From: an uncultured Bacteroides sp.
GTDB lineage: Bacteria; Bacteroidota; Bacteroidia; Bacteroidales; Bacteroidaceae
Direction of reading: 5' to 3'
Assembly: GCA_900544675.1 (NCBI GenBank)
Contig: UQVZ01000028.1
Location: 1-41,661 of the forward strand
DNA: 41,661 bases
Positions 34,463 through 41,661 of the stretch are shown piece by piece. Position 1 is the first letter of the stretch, and each line of letters starts with the position of its first letter. Below the pieces are notes generated by a model. It searched no databases. It was not told the origin of the DNA and was given only the letters and a program-made list of their open reading frames with translations. A program made the position numbers and the translations under genes.

Positions 34463-34487
34463 CAACTTCTTCCCTTTTATGCCTATT

Positions 34488-34961
34488 TTATTTTTTCTTT
34501 CCTTGCGGTTTTTGAGGTTCTCCACCTTTATGATGCATCCCCTTCAGCAACTCACGGTTAAAACGCATTTCAGCACGCTGTACTAAATATATCTTTTTGT
34601 TCGAAAGTATCTTCTTAAACTTCTCATAGTAAGTTTTCTCCAGACGGTTGGTAGCAATACGGGCATCATATACGCCTTCTAAAATCTCATTATATTGCGC
34701 TTCGGTCGTCTTTTCATCCCTTCCTTTTCGAAGTAAGTTCCATGCCTCATCATTCAGTTGCTTTTTGCGGTCCTGTAATTCAAAATAAACGGGAAAGAAT
34801 TTAGCGGCTTCTTCCTTAGTCAATCCGGCTTTCTCAGTGATATACGCTTTCTGCTTGGCACGGAATTCGTCAGGAGACAAATGTTGATTACATCCGTCCA
34901 TAGCCCATGACAAGGGGATGAAACTGCACATCACAATAAACAAAACAATCAGCTTTTTCAT
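34488..34961 (-). CDS. Spy/CpxP-like periplasmic protein
   Basis: A 157-aa protein with a Sec signal peptide (VLFIVMCSFIPLSWA, cleavage about residue 20). The mature part is helical and highly charged, with LTPEE/LTKEEAAKFFPVYFELQD-like segments reminiscent of Spy/CpxP/ZraP, and a Lys-rich tail (GEPQKPQGKKK). Such proteins are envelope chaperones or stress sensors. It is the third gene downstream of an ECF sigma factor and a small putative anti-sigma, with a 32-base gap. Metal binding is possible (HH-type residues near 140) but unproven. Confidence 0.78.
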   Translation of the reverse strand: MKKLIVLFIVMCSFIPLSWAMDGCNQHLSPDEFRAKQKAYITEKAGLTKEEAAKFFPVYFELQDRKKQLNDEAWNLLRKGRDEKTTEAQYNEILEGVYDARIATNRLEKTYYEKFKKILSNKKIYLVQRAEMRFNRELLKGMHHKGGEPQKPQGKKK

Positions 34962-34993
34962 TTTCTTCTCATACAGTTAAGTTGTTACTCACA

Positions 34994-35368
34994 TCACTCT
35001 GCACCAGCGTCTGTGAGATAGACATACAGCGAATAATCATCCAGCATGGAATTATCCAGCACAGCACTGATATATTCATCAGAAACAACTTCGGTTTCAG
35101 GTTCGTCCATCGCCATCCGGTTGTTAACAGGTGTACGGTCAGTAGAAGCAACGCGGATAATCAATGCTGCGCCGGCAAACATGGCAGTCATATATACCCA
35201 TGGCTTTATTCTCTCCCACTTCGTAGGTTCTCTCTTAATAATTGCAGGTGTTTCCTTTTCGGGAAGCCGGCTCATCACCTCTGAAGTAAGATTCTCAAAG
35301 TATCCGTCAGGAACACGGAAAACATTTTCCTTCCCTACCTTCTTCAATATGTTATCTTCTTCTTTCAT
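34994..35368 (-). CDS. Putative anti-sigma factor (single-pass membrane protein)
   Basis: A 124-aa protein with a soluble N terminus (VPDGYFENLTSEVMSRLP), one hydrophobic segment at about residues 56-72, and an acidic periplasmic tail. The order sigma-(this)-Spy-like and the membrane topology suggest an anti-sigma that sequesters the ECF sigma factor. It is short for an anti-sigma and lacks a zinc HxxxCxxC motif, so this call rests on context. The VPxGYFE motif also occurs in other Bacteroidetes genes downstream of ECF sigma factors. Confidence 0.6.
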   Translation of the reverse strand: MKEEDNILKKVGKENVFRVPDGYFENLTSEVMSRLPEKETPAIIKREPTKWERIKPWVYMTAMFAGAALIIRVASTDRTPVNNRMAMDEPETEVVSDEYISAVLDNSMLDDYSLYVYLTDAGAE

Positions 35369-35416
35369 AAGCTTTTTTCCTCTCTGTTAGGTTAGACTAT
35401 GTTTTGGGGTAAAGGT

Positions 35417-35968
35417 TTAAACCTCTCCCTCCAAAAACTTCTCGATTTTTTTCACGGCATGATGGTAAGAAGCTTTCAAAGCTCCGACTGAAGTGCCGAA
35501 TATCTCCGACATCTCTTCATACTTCATCTCCTGATAGTATTTCAGGTTAAACACCATCCGCTGCTTCTCAGGAAGGGTCAGCAGTGCTTTCTGAAGCAAA
35601 AGTTCTGCACGATCTCCCGAAAAGTAAGGATCACTCTCCAGTTTCTGGGTGACATCGGCCTCCGGATCGTCAATGGCGACCGTATTCATAGCCCGCTGTT
35701 TATTCAGGAAAGTGATACATTCGTTCAGGGCAATACGGTAAAGCCAGGTAGATAGCTTTGCCTCAGCCCGGAAATAATCAATGTTTATCCACGCCTTAAT
35801 GAAAGTGTTTTGAAGAAGATCATTGGCATCATCGTGTGAAAGCACCATCCGCCGGATTTGCCAGTATAACTGTTCGCTATATTGTGAGACAATCCTTTCA
35901 AATCCCTGCTTCTGTGTTCTCTCATCCTGAAGGAGCGCCAAAACCTCTCGTTCATTATAAGGGTTCAT
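35417..35968 (-). CDS. ECF-type RNA polymerase sigma factor
   Basis: A 183-aa sigma-70 family factor with only regions 2 and 4. Region 2 includes DANDLLQNTFIKAWINIDYFR and STWLYRIALNECITFL. Region 4 includes LPEKQRMVFNLKYYQEMKYEE and the helix-turn-helix FGTSVGALKASYHHAVKKIEKFL. Upstream there is no TAnnTTTG -7 box at a usable distance, which fits either weak constitutive expression or autoregulation. It controls unknown targets, plausibly envelope stress genes, from linkage to a Spy-like gene. Confidence 0.92.
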   Translation of the reverse strand: MNPYNEREVLALLQDERTQKQGFERIVSQYSEQLYWQIRRMVLSHDDANDLLQNTFIKAWINIDYFRAEAKLSTWLYRIALNECITFLNKQRAMNTVAIDDPEADVTQKLESDPYFSGDRAELLLQKALLTLPEKQRMVFNLKYYQEMKYEEMSEIFGTSVGALKASYHHAVKKIEKFLEGEV

Positions 35969-36040
35969 AGGTTCGTTTGTAATTCGTATATGTTATTTTA
36001 GACAATTCTATTCAGCAATAGTTTAATCACTTCCCCGGAA

Positions 36041-36955
36041 TTAAAGACTTATACACAAATTTTCTTTTGCCAGAATCGTATTCGGGAATACCGCCGAAGC
36101 TTCTTTCAGCAAAATACTCTCGTCTTCGTAACGGGCAGAAAAGTGACCGATTACCAACTGGCGTACCCCGGCCTCCAAAGCTATCCGTGCCGCCTGAGCA
36201 GCTGTAGTATGATAGGTTTCTTTGGCACGTGCCAACTCTGATTCGGCAAAGGTCGCTTCATGAAAAAGTAAGTCGACACCGGAAAGTTGTTCCACTATTT
36301 CCGGCCTAAAAATCGTATCGGAACAATAGGCATACTTTCTGGGAGGATCCGAAGGCCGGGTCAAACGTGTATTGGCAATCACTTCTCCCTCGGGAGTCAC
36401 GTAATCAGATCCATTCTTTATCCGGTTTAGTTCGTAAACAGGCACCTTATAAAAATCGACCATATCACGTATAATATGATTAGGGCGTGCTTTTTCGGCA
36501 AACAGAAAGCCACAACAAGGAATACGGTGCTGAAGCGGAATAGTAGTGACCGTCATCGAACGATCTTCGTAAACCACTGAAGTCTGTCTGGTATCGAATT
36601 CATGAAAAATGACTTTATAGGCCAATGTATGGCAAAAGAAATTGAGCATGGGAGTCAACAACTCTTCCAATCCTTTTGGAGAATGAATGTGTAATTCAGC
36701 CGTACGTCCCAGTAACCCGAAAGTGGAAATAAGTCCCATCAATCCGAAGCAATGGTCACCATGCAGATGCGAGATAAAGATATGATTCAACCGTGAGAAT
36801 TTCAACCGTGATTTACGCAATTGCATTTGTGCTCCTTCTCCGCAATCGATCATAAAAAGTTTATCACGCAAATTAACTACCTGTGAAGTAGCAAAATGCC
36901 GGGTAGTAGGCAATGCGGACCCGCAACCCAATATATGTAATTCAAATTTTTCCAT
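36041..36955 (-). CDS. rnz: Ribonuclease Z
   Basis: A 304-aa metallo-beta-lactamase-fold endonuclease that trims tRNA 3' ends. The N terminus HILGCGSALPTTRH is characteristic, and HLHGDH at residues 63-68 (SHLHGDHCFGLMGL) is the zinc motif. Further His/Asp ligands lie in YCSDTIF and FHEATFAE, with the terminal VIGHFSARY. The length is standard for the short form. A good promoter lies upstream at 36973-37002. Confidence 0.96.
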   Translation of the reverse strand: MEKFELHILGCGSALPTTRHFATSQVVNLRDKLFMIDCGEGAQMQLRKSRLKFSRLNHIFISHLHGDHCFGLMGLISTFGLLGRTAELHIHSPKGLEELLTPMLNFFCHTLAYKVIFHEFDTRQTSVVYEDRSMTVTTIPLQHRIPCCGFLFAEKARPNHIIRDMVDFYKVPVYELNRIKNGSDYVTPEGEVIANTRLTRPSDPPRKYAYCSDTIFRPEIVEQLSGVDLLFHEATFAESELARAKETYHTTAAQAARIALEAGVRQLVIGHFSARYEDESILLKEASAVFPNTILAKENLCISL

Positions 36956-36972
36956 CTTTCAAACTGTATCTG

Positions 36973-37002
36973 CAAAGATAGACAATTAAAATTCAGTGCA
37001 AA
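36973..37002 (-). promoter_or_regulatory. Promoter of rnz
   Basis: Minus-strand -7 box TATCTTTG at 36973-36980, spacer of 18, perfect -33 TTTG at 36999-37002. Confidence 0.65.
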
Positions 37003-37104
37003 GTCTCACCGAATAAAAAAATAATGAAGGGTTCTGCCAAGATACAAAAAAGAAAGGGTACTCCTTTGCAGGAATACCCTTCAGTTTATCTGAGAAAATA
37101 TGAA

Positions 37105-38898
37105 TTACTTCTTACCTTCCAACTGTTCTTTCAGAGCAGCCAAAGCATCGATATCACCCAGAGTTGTAGAAGCAGCCTGGTTCTGGATAGCAGGAGTTTC
37201 TTCTCTCTTAGAAGATTTCTTTGCGTTAGAAGCAGCCTTCTTTTCAGCTCTTTCTTCTGCCTTAGCAACATCTTCGAAAATGCGGCTGTGAGACAAGATG
37301 ATTCTCTTAGCATCTTTATTGAACTCGATCACTTTGAATTCCAGTTTCTCGTCCATCTGAGCCTGTGAACCGTCTTCTTTAACGAGATGTTTCGGAGTAG
37401 CGAAACCTTCAACACCGTAAGGAAGAGCAACTACAGCGCCTTTATCCAGCATTTCGATAATTGTACCTTCGTGTACGGAACCTACAGTAAATACTGTTTC
37501 GAATACATCCCAAGGATTCTCTTCAAGTTGTTTGTGACCAAGGCTCAAACGACGGTTTTCTTTGTCGATTTCCAATACCTGAACTTCGATATCAGCACCA
37601 ATCTGAGTAAATTCTGACGGGTGTTTAACCTTCTTAGTCCAAGAAAGGTCAGAGATGTGGATCAGTCCGTCAACACCTTCTTCGATTTCTACGAATACAC
37701 CGAAGTTAGTGAAATTACGAACCTTAGCAGTATGCTTAGAACCTACAGGATACTTCTCTTCGATAGTTTCCCATGGATCTTGTTTCAGTTGTTTGATACC
37801 CAAAGACATCTTACGTTCTTCGCGGTCAAGTGTAAGCACAACAGCTTCTACTTCGTCGCCTACCTTCATGAAGTCCTGTGCAGAACGCAGGTGTTGGCTC
37901 CAAGACATTTCTGAAACGTGGATCAAACCTTCTACGCCGGCAGCGATTTCGATGAATGCACCGTAGTCAGCCATAACAACAACTTTACCTTTCACCTTGT
38001 CACCAACTTTCAAGTCAGGATCAAGAGCATCCCATGGATGCGGAGTAAGTTGTTTCAGACCCAAAGCGATACGTTTCTTTTCGTCATCGAAGTCAAGGAT
38101 AACAACGTTGAGTTTCTGATCCAGTTCAACAACTTCTTTCGGATCGCTAACGCGTCCCCAAGAAAGGTCTGTAATGTGGATCAAACCGTCTACGCCGCCA
38201 AGGTCGATGAACACACCGTAAGATGTGATATTTTTAACAGTTCCTTCAAGAACTTGTCCTTTTTCGAGTTTACCGATGATTTCTTTCTTCTGTTGTTCCA
38301 ATTCGGCTTCGATAAGAGCTTTGTGAGAAACAACAACGTTTTTGAATTCCTGGTTGATCTTAACAACTTTGAATTCCATTGTTTTGCCAACGAATACATC
38401 ATAGTCACGGATCGGTTTAACGTCGATCTGAGAACCCGGCAAGAATGCTTCGATTCCGAATACGTCAACGATCATACCACCCTTAGTGCGGCACTTGATG
38501 TAACCCTTGATAATTTCTTCATTTTCCAGAGCAGCGTTCACGCGGTCCCAAGAACGAGTAGCGCGGGCTTTTCTGTGTGACAGAACGAGCTGTCCTTTTT
38601 TGTCTTCCTGATTTTCGATGTATACTTCTACTGTATCACCTACTTTCAGGTCAGGATTATAACGGAATTCATTCAAAGGGATGATACCGTCTGATTTGTA
38701 ACCGATGTTCACAACTACTTCACGCTTGTTCATTGCGATTACGGTTCCGTCAACAACCTCACGGTCGTTAACTTTGTTAAGCGTACCGTCGTAAGCTTTT
38801 TCAAGTTCTTCGTGGCTTGCGTTTGTTACCGCTTCACCGTTTTCATAAGCATCCCAGTTGAAATCTTCAATAGGAGCTACGTTCTTTAAGTTTTCCAT
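37105..38898 (-). CDS. rpsA: 30S ribosomal protein S1
   Basis: A 597-aa protein with six S1 (OB-fold) repeats, as in classic bacterial S1. Recognisable repeat cores: GTVIAMNKREVVVNIG, GYIKCRTKGGMIVDVF, GTVKNITSYGVFIDLGG, GKVVVMADYGAFIEIAAG, VRNFTNFGVFVEIEEG and GTIIEMLDKGAVVALPYG. It binds mRNA on the small subunit and, in Bacteroidetes, helps with initiation on leaders lacking strong Shine-Dalgarno sequences. A Lys/Ala-rich C-terminal tail follows. It has a consensus promoter at 38961-38991 and is divergent from the DUF4011 helicase gene. Confidence 0.97.
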   Translation of the reverse strand: MENLKNVAPIEDFNWDAYENGEAVTNASHEELEKAYDGTLNKVNDREVVDGTVIAMNKREVVVNIGYKSDGIIPLNEFRYNPDLKVGDTVEVYIENQEDKKGQLVLSHRKARATRSWDRVNAALENEEIIKGYIKCRTKGGMIVDVFGIEAFLPGSQIDVKPIRDYDVFVGKTMEFKVVKINQEFKNVVVSHKALIEAELEQQKKEIIGKLEKGQVLEGTVKNITSYGVFIDLGGVDGLIHITDLSWGRVSDPKEVVELDQKLNVVILDFDDEKKRIALGLKQLTPHPWDALDPDLKVGDKVKGKVVVMADYGAFIEIAAGVEGLIHVSEMSWSQHLRSAQDFMKVGDEVEAVVLTLDREERKMSLGIKQLKQDPWETIEEKYPVGSKHTAKVRNFTNFGVFVEIEEGVDGLIHISDLSWTKKVKHPSEFTQIGADIEVQVLEIDKENRRLSLGHKQLEENPWDVFETVFTVGSVHEGTIIEMLDKGAVVALPYGVEGFATPKHLVKEDGSQAQMDEKLEFKVIEFNKDAKRIILSHSRIFEDVAKAEERAEKKAASNAKKSSKREETPAIQNQAASTTLGDIDALAALKEQLEGKK

Positions 38899-38960
38899 TA
38901 ATAAATAAATTGTTTAATACTTTAATTAAATAAGACATTATATTATCTATAAATCGGGCG

Positions 38961-38991
38961 CAAAGGTAGAAATATTTTCTTGATTGCCAAA
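38961..38991 (-). promoter_or_regulatory. Consensus promoter of rpsA
   Basis: Minus-strand -7 TACCTTTG (38961-38968), spacer of exactly 19, -33 TTTG (38988-38991): a full match to the Bacteroidetes vegetative consensus. This fits a highly expressed ribosomal gene. Confidence 0.8.
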
Positions 38992-39066
38992 AGAATGCCA
39001 AAAGAAAAGATGCTTATATCCTTATTTTTTGTAATATTGCAAGTCTTAATTTATATAGCTCTAGCC

Positions 39067-41661
39067 ATGGACGAGAGATTGGACAAAGTCAAGGTGCAAT
39101 GCGACTATTTGCCGCTTATTAATTTCGCGATGCAGCAGAACGGCGCATCTATTATTCATCAGATTTCAATTGAGAACACGACACATGCTCCACTGAAAGA
39201 TGTACAAGTGCAAATCACCACCGAACCGGCCTTTGGTAATTCTGTTCCAACAGTTATAGAAGCAATTCCGGCTAACGACCGGGTCTGTCTGCAAACTTTC
39301 AATCTCACCTTGTCCACCAATTATTTCACCCAACTGACCGAAAGATTATCAGGCAGCCTGAAAGTAGAAATCACGTCAGAAACGAAAGCTATATTCTCGC
39401 AAACGTATCCGATTGACATTCTCGCTTATGACCAATGGGGCGGACTCAATGTCCTGCCCGAAATGCTGGCTGCGTTCATCACTCCCAATCATGCTGTTAT
39501 TTCGCCCGTCATCAAACGAGCCGCTACCATTCTGGAGCAGTGGACAGGAAATCCGTCACTGGACGAATACCAGAGCCGTAACCCGGACAGGGTAAGAAAG
39601 CAAATGGCCGCCGTCTATACTGCTATCACCGAGCAACAGATTATTTACAGCACTATCCCGGCTAGCTTTGAGGAGTACGGGCAACGCATCCGGCTCACCG
39701 ATTCCGTCCTGGCTCAGAAGCTGGGGACTTGCCTGGATATGGCGTTGCTTTACGCCTCCTGCCTGGAAGCTATCGGACTGAATGCTCTCCTCATCATCGC
39801 TCGGGGACACGCCTTTGCAGGTGCTTGGCTGGTGCCCGAAACTTTTCCGGACGCTACAATTGATGATGTTTCGCTATTAACCAAAAGGACTGCCGAGGGG
39901 ATTTATGACATCACGCTGGTTGAAACGACCTGCATGAACATGGGACAGCATTCCGATTTCGATGACGCAGTGAAAAGCGCAAACGGTAAACTGACCGATT
40001 CAAGCAAGTTCATCCTTGCGATAGATGTCAAGCGGGCAAGGCATTCGGGAATCCGTCCCGTACCGCAACGGGTACTGAACGGACAGATCTGGGAAATAGA
40101 AGAAGATACCGCTTTATATAATAAAGATACGGCTTATGCCACCCCGCAAAGTATCAATCCATACGATTTATCCGGCAACGAAACGCAGACGGTCATAACC
40201 AAACAACTATTGTGGGAACGACGGCTATTAGACCTAAGCCTGCGCAACAACCTGCTGAATATCCGGATTACCAAAAACACGCTTCAACTTATTCCCGCCA
40301 ATCTCTCCTGCCTGGAAGACGCTTTAGCAGACGGGGAAGAGTTCCGCATCCTGCACCGTCCTTCCGACTGGGAGAATCCGGACATGGAGTTCGGGATCTA
40401 TTCTTCAATACCGGCTTCCGACCCGATTACAGATTTTGTAAATTCGGAGCTTTCCCAGAAAAGATTACGTTTTTATCTGCCGGAAAATGATTTGAGCAAA
40501 GCGCTTACCCACTTGTACCGTTCTTCCCGTACTTCTATTGAAGAAAACGGGGCGAATACGCTTTATCTCGCTCTCGGACTGCTAAAATGGTACGAGTCAC
40601 CTTCCAGCGAACGTCCCCGCTATGCTCCTATCCTGCTGTTACCGGTAGAAATCATCCGTAAGTCAGCGGCCAAAGGATACGTCATCCGTTCACGTGAGGA
40701 GGAAACGATGATGAATATCACCTTATTGGAAATGCTCCGCCAAAACTTCGGGATCTCCGTCCCCGGACTGGACCCGTTGCCGACTGATGAAAGCGGTGTA
40801 AACGTCAAGCTTATCTACTCCATTATCCGAAACAGCATTAAGAACCAGCGCAAATGGGACGTGGAAGAACAGGCTATCCTGGGAATATTCTCCTTTAACA
40901 AGTTTATCATGTGGAATGATATCCACAACAATGCCAATAAACTGACTCAGAATAAAATTGTTTCGAGCCTCATCAACGGAAAGATAGAATGGAATGCCAC
41001 AACTGAAGAAATAGATGCCACCTACATGGATAAGGAACTGTCTCCGGCAGATATCGTATTGCCTATTATTGCCGATTCATCCCAACTGGAGGCTATCTAT
41101 GAAGCGGTACACGACAAGACTTTCATCCTGCACGGCCCTCCGGGCACGGGAAAGTCGCAAACCATTACCAACATTATCGCCAATGCTTTATACAACGGCA
41201 AACGTGTATTATTTGTAGCAGAAAAAATGGCTGCCCTCTCTGTTGTTCAAAACAGGTTGGCAGCGATCGGACTTGCTCCCTTCTGCCTGGAAATTCACTC
41301 CAACAAGACTAAGAAATCCGCCGTTATCTCACAACTTAGAGAAACGACTGAAATCATCAAACAGACTTCTCCCGAAGAATTTAAAAAGGAAGCGGAACGC
41401 TTGTTGCAACTGCGGGCGGAATTAAACGGATACACAGAAGCCTTACATAAGGAATATCCTTTCGGCATTTCTTTATACGATGCCATTATCCACTATCAAT
41501 CAACAGACGGAGAGCCTTGTTTTGATATTCCGCAAAGCTATCTGGATACATTGAACAAAGAAACATTCTCCGAATGGAAAGAAGCTGTCGAAACTCTGGT
41601 AAGAACTGCCAATGCTTGCGGACATCCTTATCAACATCCGCTATCGGGAATCTCTATTGCG
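39067..41661 (+). CDS. DUF4011 superfamily-1 helicase, 3' end outside window (Hhe-like)
   Basis: An uninterrupted frame of at least 865 codons to the window end. The first 370 aa are a beta-rich segment followed by a transglutaminase-like patch: KLGTCLDMALLYASCLEAIG (C222) and ARGHAFAGAW (H248). Next comes the DUF4011 start at LLWERRLLDLSLRNNLLN (about 381-398). The Walker A motif HGPPGTGKSQTITN begins at residue 689 and is followed by the AEKMAALSVVQNRL helix of SF1 helicases. Full-length relatives usually continue through the helicase core to a Vsr/DUF559-type nuclease and DUF3320. Such DUF4011-helicase-Vsr proteins were reported as antiphage ('Hhe'). Start 39067 is chosen over in-frame 39010/38995, which add a hydrophobic leader. 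Confidence 0.85.
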   Translation, partial: MDERLDKVKVQCDYLPLINFAMQQNGASIIHQISIENTTHAPLKDVQVQITTEPAFGNSVPTVIEAIPANDRVCLQTFNLTLSTNYFTQLTERLSGSLKVEITSETKAIFSQTYPIDILAYDQWGGLNVLPEMLAAFITPNHAVISPVIKRAATILEQWTGNPSLDEYQSRNPDRVRKQMAAVYTAITEQQIIYSTIPASFEEYGQRIRLTDSVLAQKLGTCLDMALLYASCLEAIGLNALLIIARGHAFAGAWLVPETFPDATIDDVSLLTKRTAEGIYDITLVETTCMNMGQHSDFDDAVKSANGKLTDSSKFILAIDVKRARHSGIRPVPQRVLNGQIWEIEEDTALYNKDTAYATPQSINPYDLSGNETQTVITKQLLWERRLLDLSLRNNLLNIRITKNTLQLIPANLSCLEDALADGEEFRILHRPSDWENPDMEFGIYSSIPASDPITDFVNSELSQKRLRFYLPENDLSKALTHLYRSSRTSIEENGANTLYLALGLLKWYESPSSERPRYAPILLLPVEIIRKSAAKGYVIRSREEETMMNITLLEMLRQNFGISVPGLDPLPTDESGVNVKLIYSIIRNSIKNQRKWDVEEQAILGIFSFNKFIMWNDIHNNANKLTQNKIVSSLINGKIEWNATTEEIDATYMDKELSPADIVLPIIADSSQLEAIYEAVHDKTFILHGPPGTGKSQTITNIIANALYNGKRVLFVAEKMAALSVVQNRLAAIGLAPFCLEIHSNKTKKSAVISQLRETTEIIKQTSPEEFKKEAERLLQLRAELNGYTEALHKEYPFGISLYDAIIHYQSTDGEPCFDIPQSYLDTLNKETFSEWKEAVETLVRTANACGHPYQHPLSGISIA

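Noticed and set aside
38995..39066. In-frame upstream starts would give the helicase a hydrophobic leader resembling a signal peptide
   Set aside because: A cytoplasmic ATPase should not be exported; the stretch overlaps AT-rich promoter DNA, and the hydrophobic codons are likely by-products of TTT/ATT richness.

Overview
The window looks like a chromosomal segment of a gut Bacteroidales species, Bacteroides/Phocaeicola type. Three things point there. Gene starts are preceded by TAnnTTTG -7 boxes, several with TTTG-like -33 boxes, which is the Bacteroidetes sigma factor signature. Protein families typical of the order are present (DUF4847 lipoprotein, DUF3810, DUF6340, DUF4105/Lnb-like, TIGR03915 without a UDG domain, a long SecA of 1099 aa). 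Envelope genes are numerous. I see no phage, plasmid, transposase, rRNA or CRISPR. It reads as core genome, with repeats concentrated between genes.

Layout. 1-55: 5' part of a tRNA-Tyr (minus). 118-1432: ribH and a membrane-anchored TPR protein (minus), separated by a strong hairpin and an octamer microsatellite touching the ribH start codon. 1583-2988: recF and a DUF721/DciA-like gene (plus, coupled). 3005-8194: minus-strand cluster of M3 peptidase, DUF4847-like lipoprotein, dCMP deaminase, S41 protease and 5-formyl-THF cyclo-ligase. 8205-8894: Crp/Fnr regulator. 9155-11726: MarC and an SLC13/RCK transporter (plus). 11727-12171: repeat-rich gap. 12172-12939: TIGR03915 DNA-metabolism protein without its usual radical SAM partner. 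13082-20580: minus-strand envelope cluster coaX, outer-membrane protein, TPR protein, lptC, CNNM/CorC protein, ppiD-like foldase. 20715-26873: plus-strand DUF4105/Lnb-like membrane protein, a phosphatase-superfamily protein with an apparently ruined metal site, and secA.

27025-28647: lipoprotein DUF6340 and an acidic small protein (plus). 28648-29049: gap with a 250-bp palindromic MITE-like element. 29050-32387: valS and a Cys4 membrane protein (minus). 32508-34379: DUF3810 metallopeptidase-like protein and mazG (plus). 34488-35968: ECF sigma factor, putative anti-sigma and Spy/CpxP-like protein (minus). 36041-38898: ribonuclease Z and rpsA (minus). 39067-end: a very large DUF4011 superfamily-1 helicase, cut by the window end, with a transglutaminase-like N-terminal region.

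Functional themes. Envelope biogenesis dominates: LPS export (LptC), periplasmic folding (PpiD-like, Spy-like), secretion (SecA), probable lipoprotein N-acylation (Lnb-like) and an ECF stress module. Housekeeping nucleotide, cofactor and translation genes fill the rest. The best candidates for new biology are the Lnb-like/pseudo-phosphatase pair beside secA, the DUF4011 helicase (related to antiphage 'Hhe' proteins), the orphan TIGR03915 gene, and the palindromic intergenic arrays.
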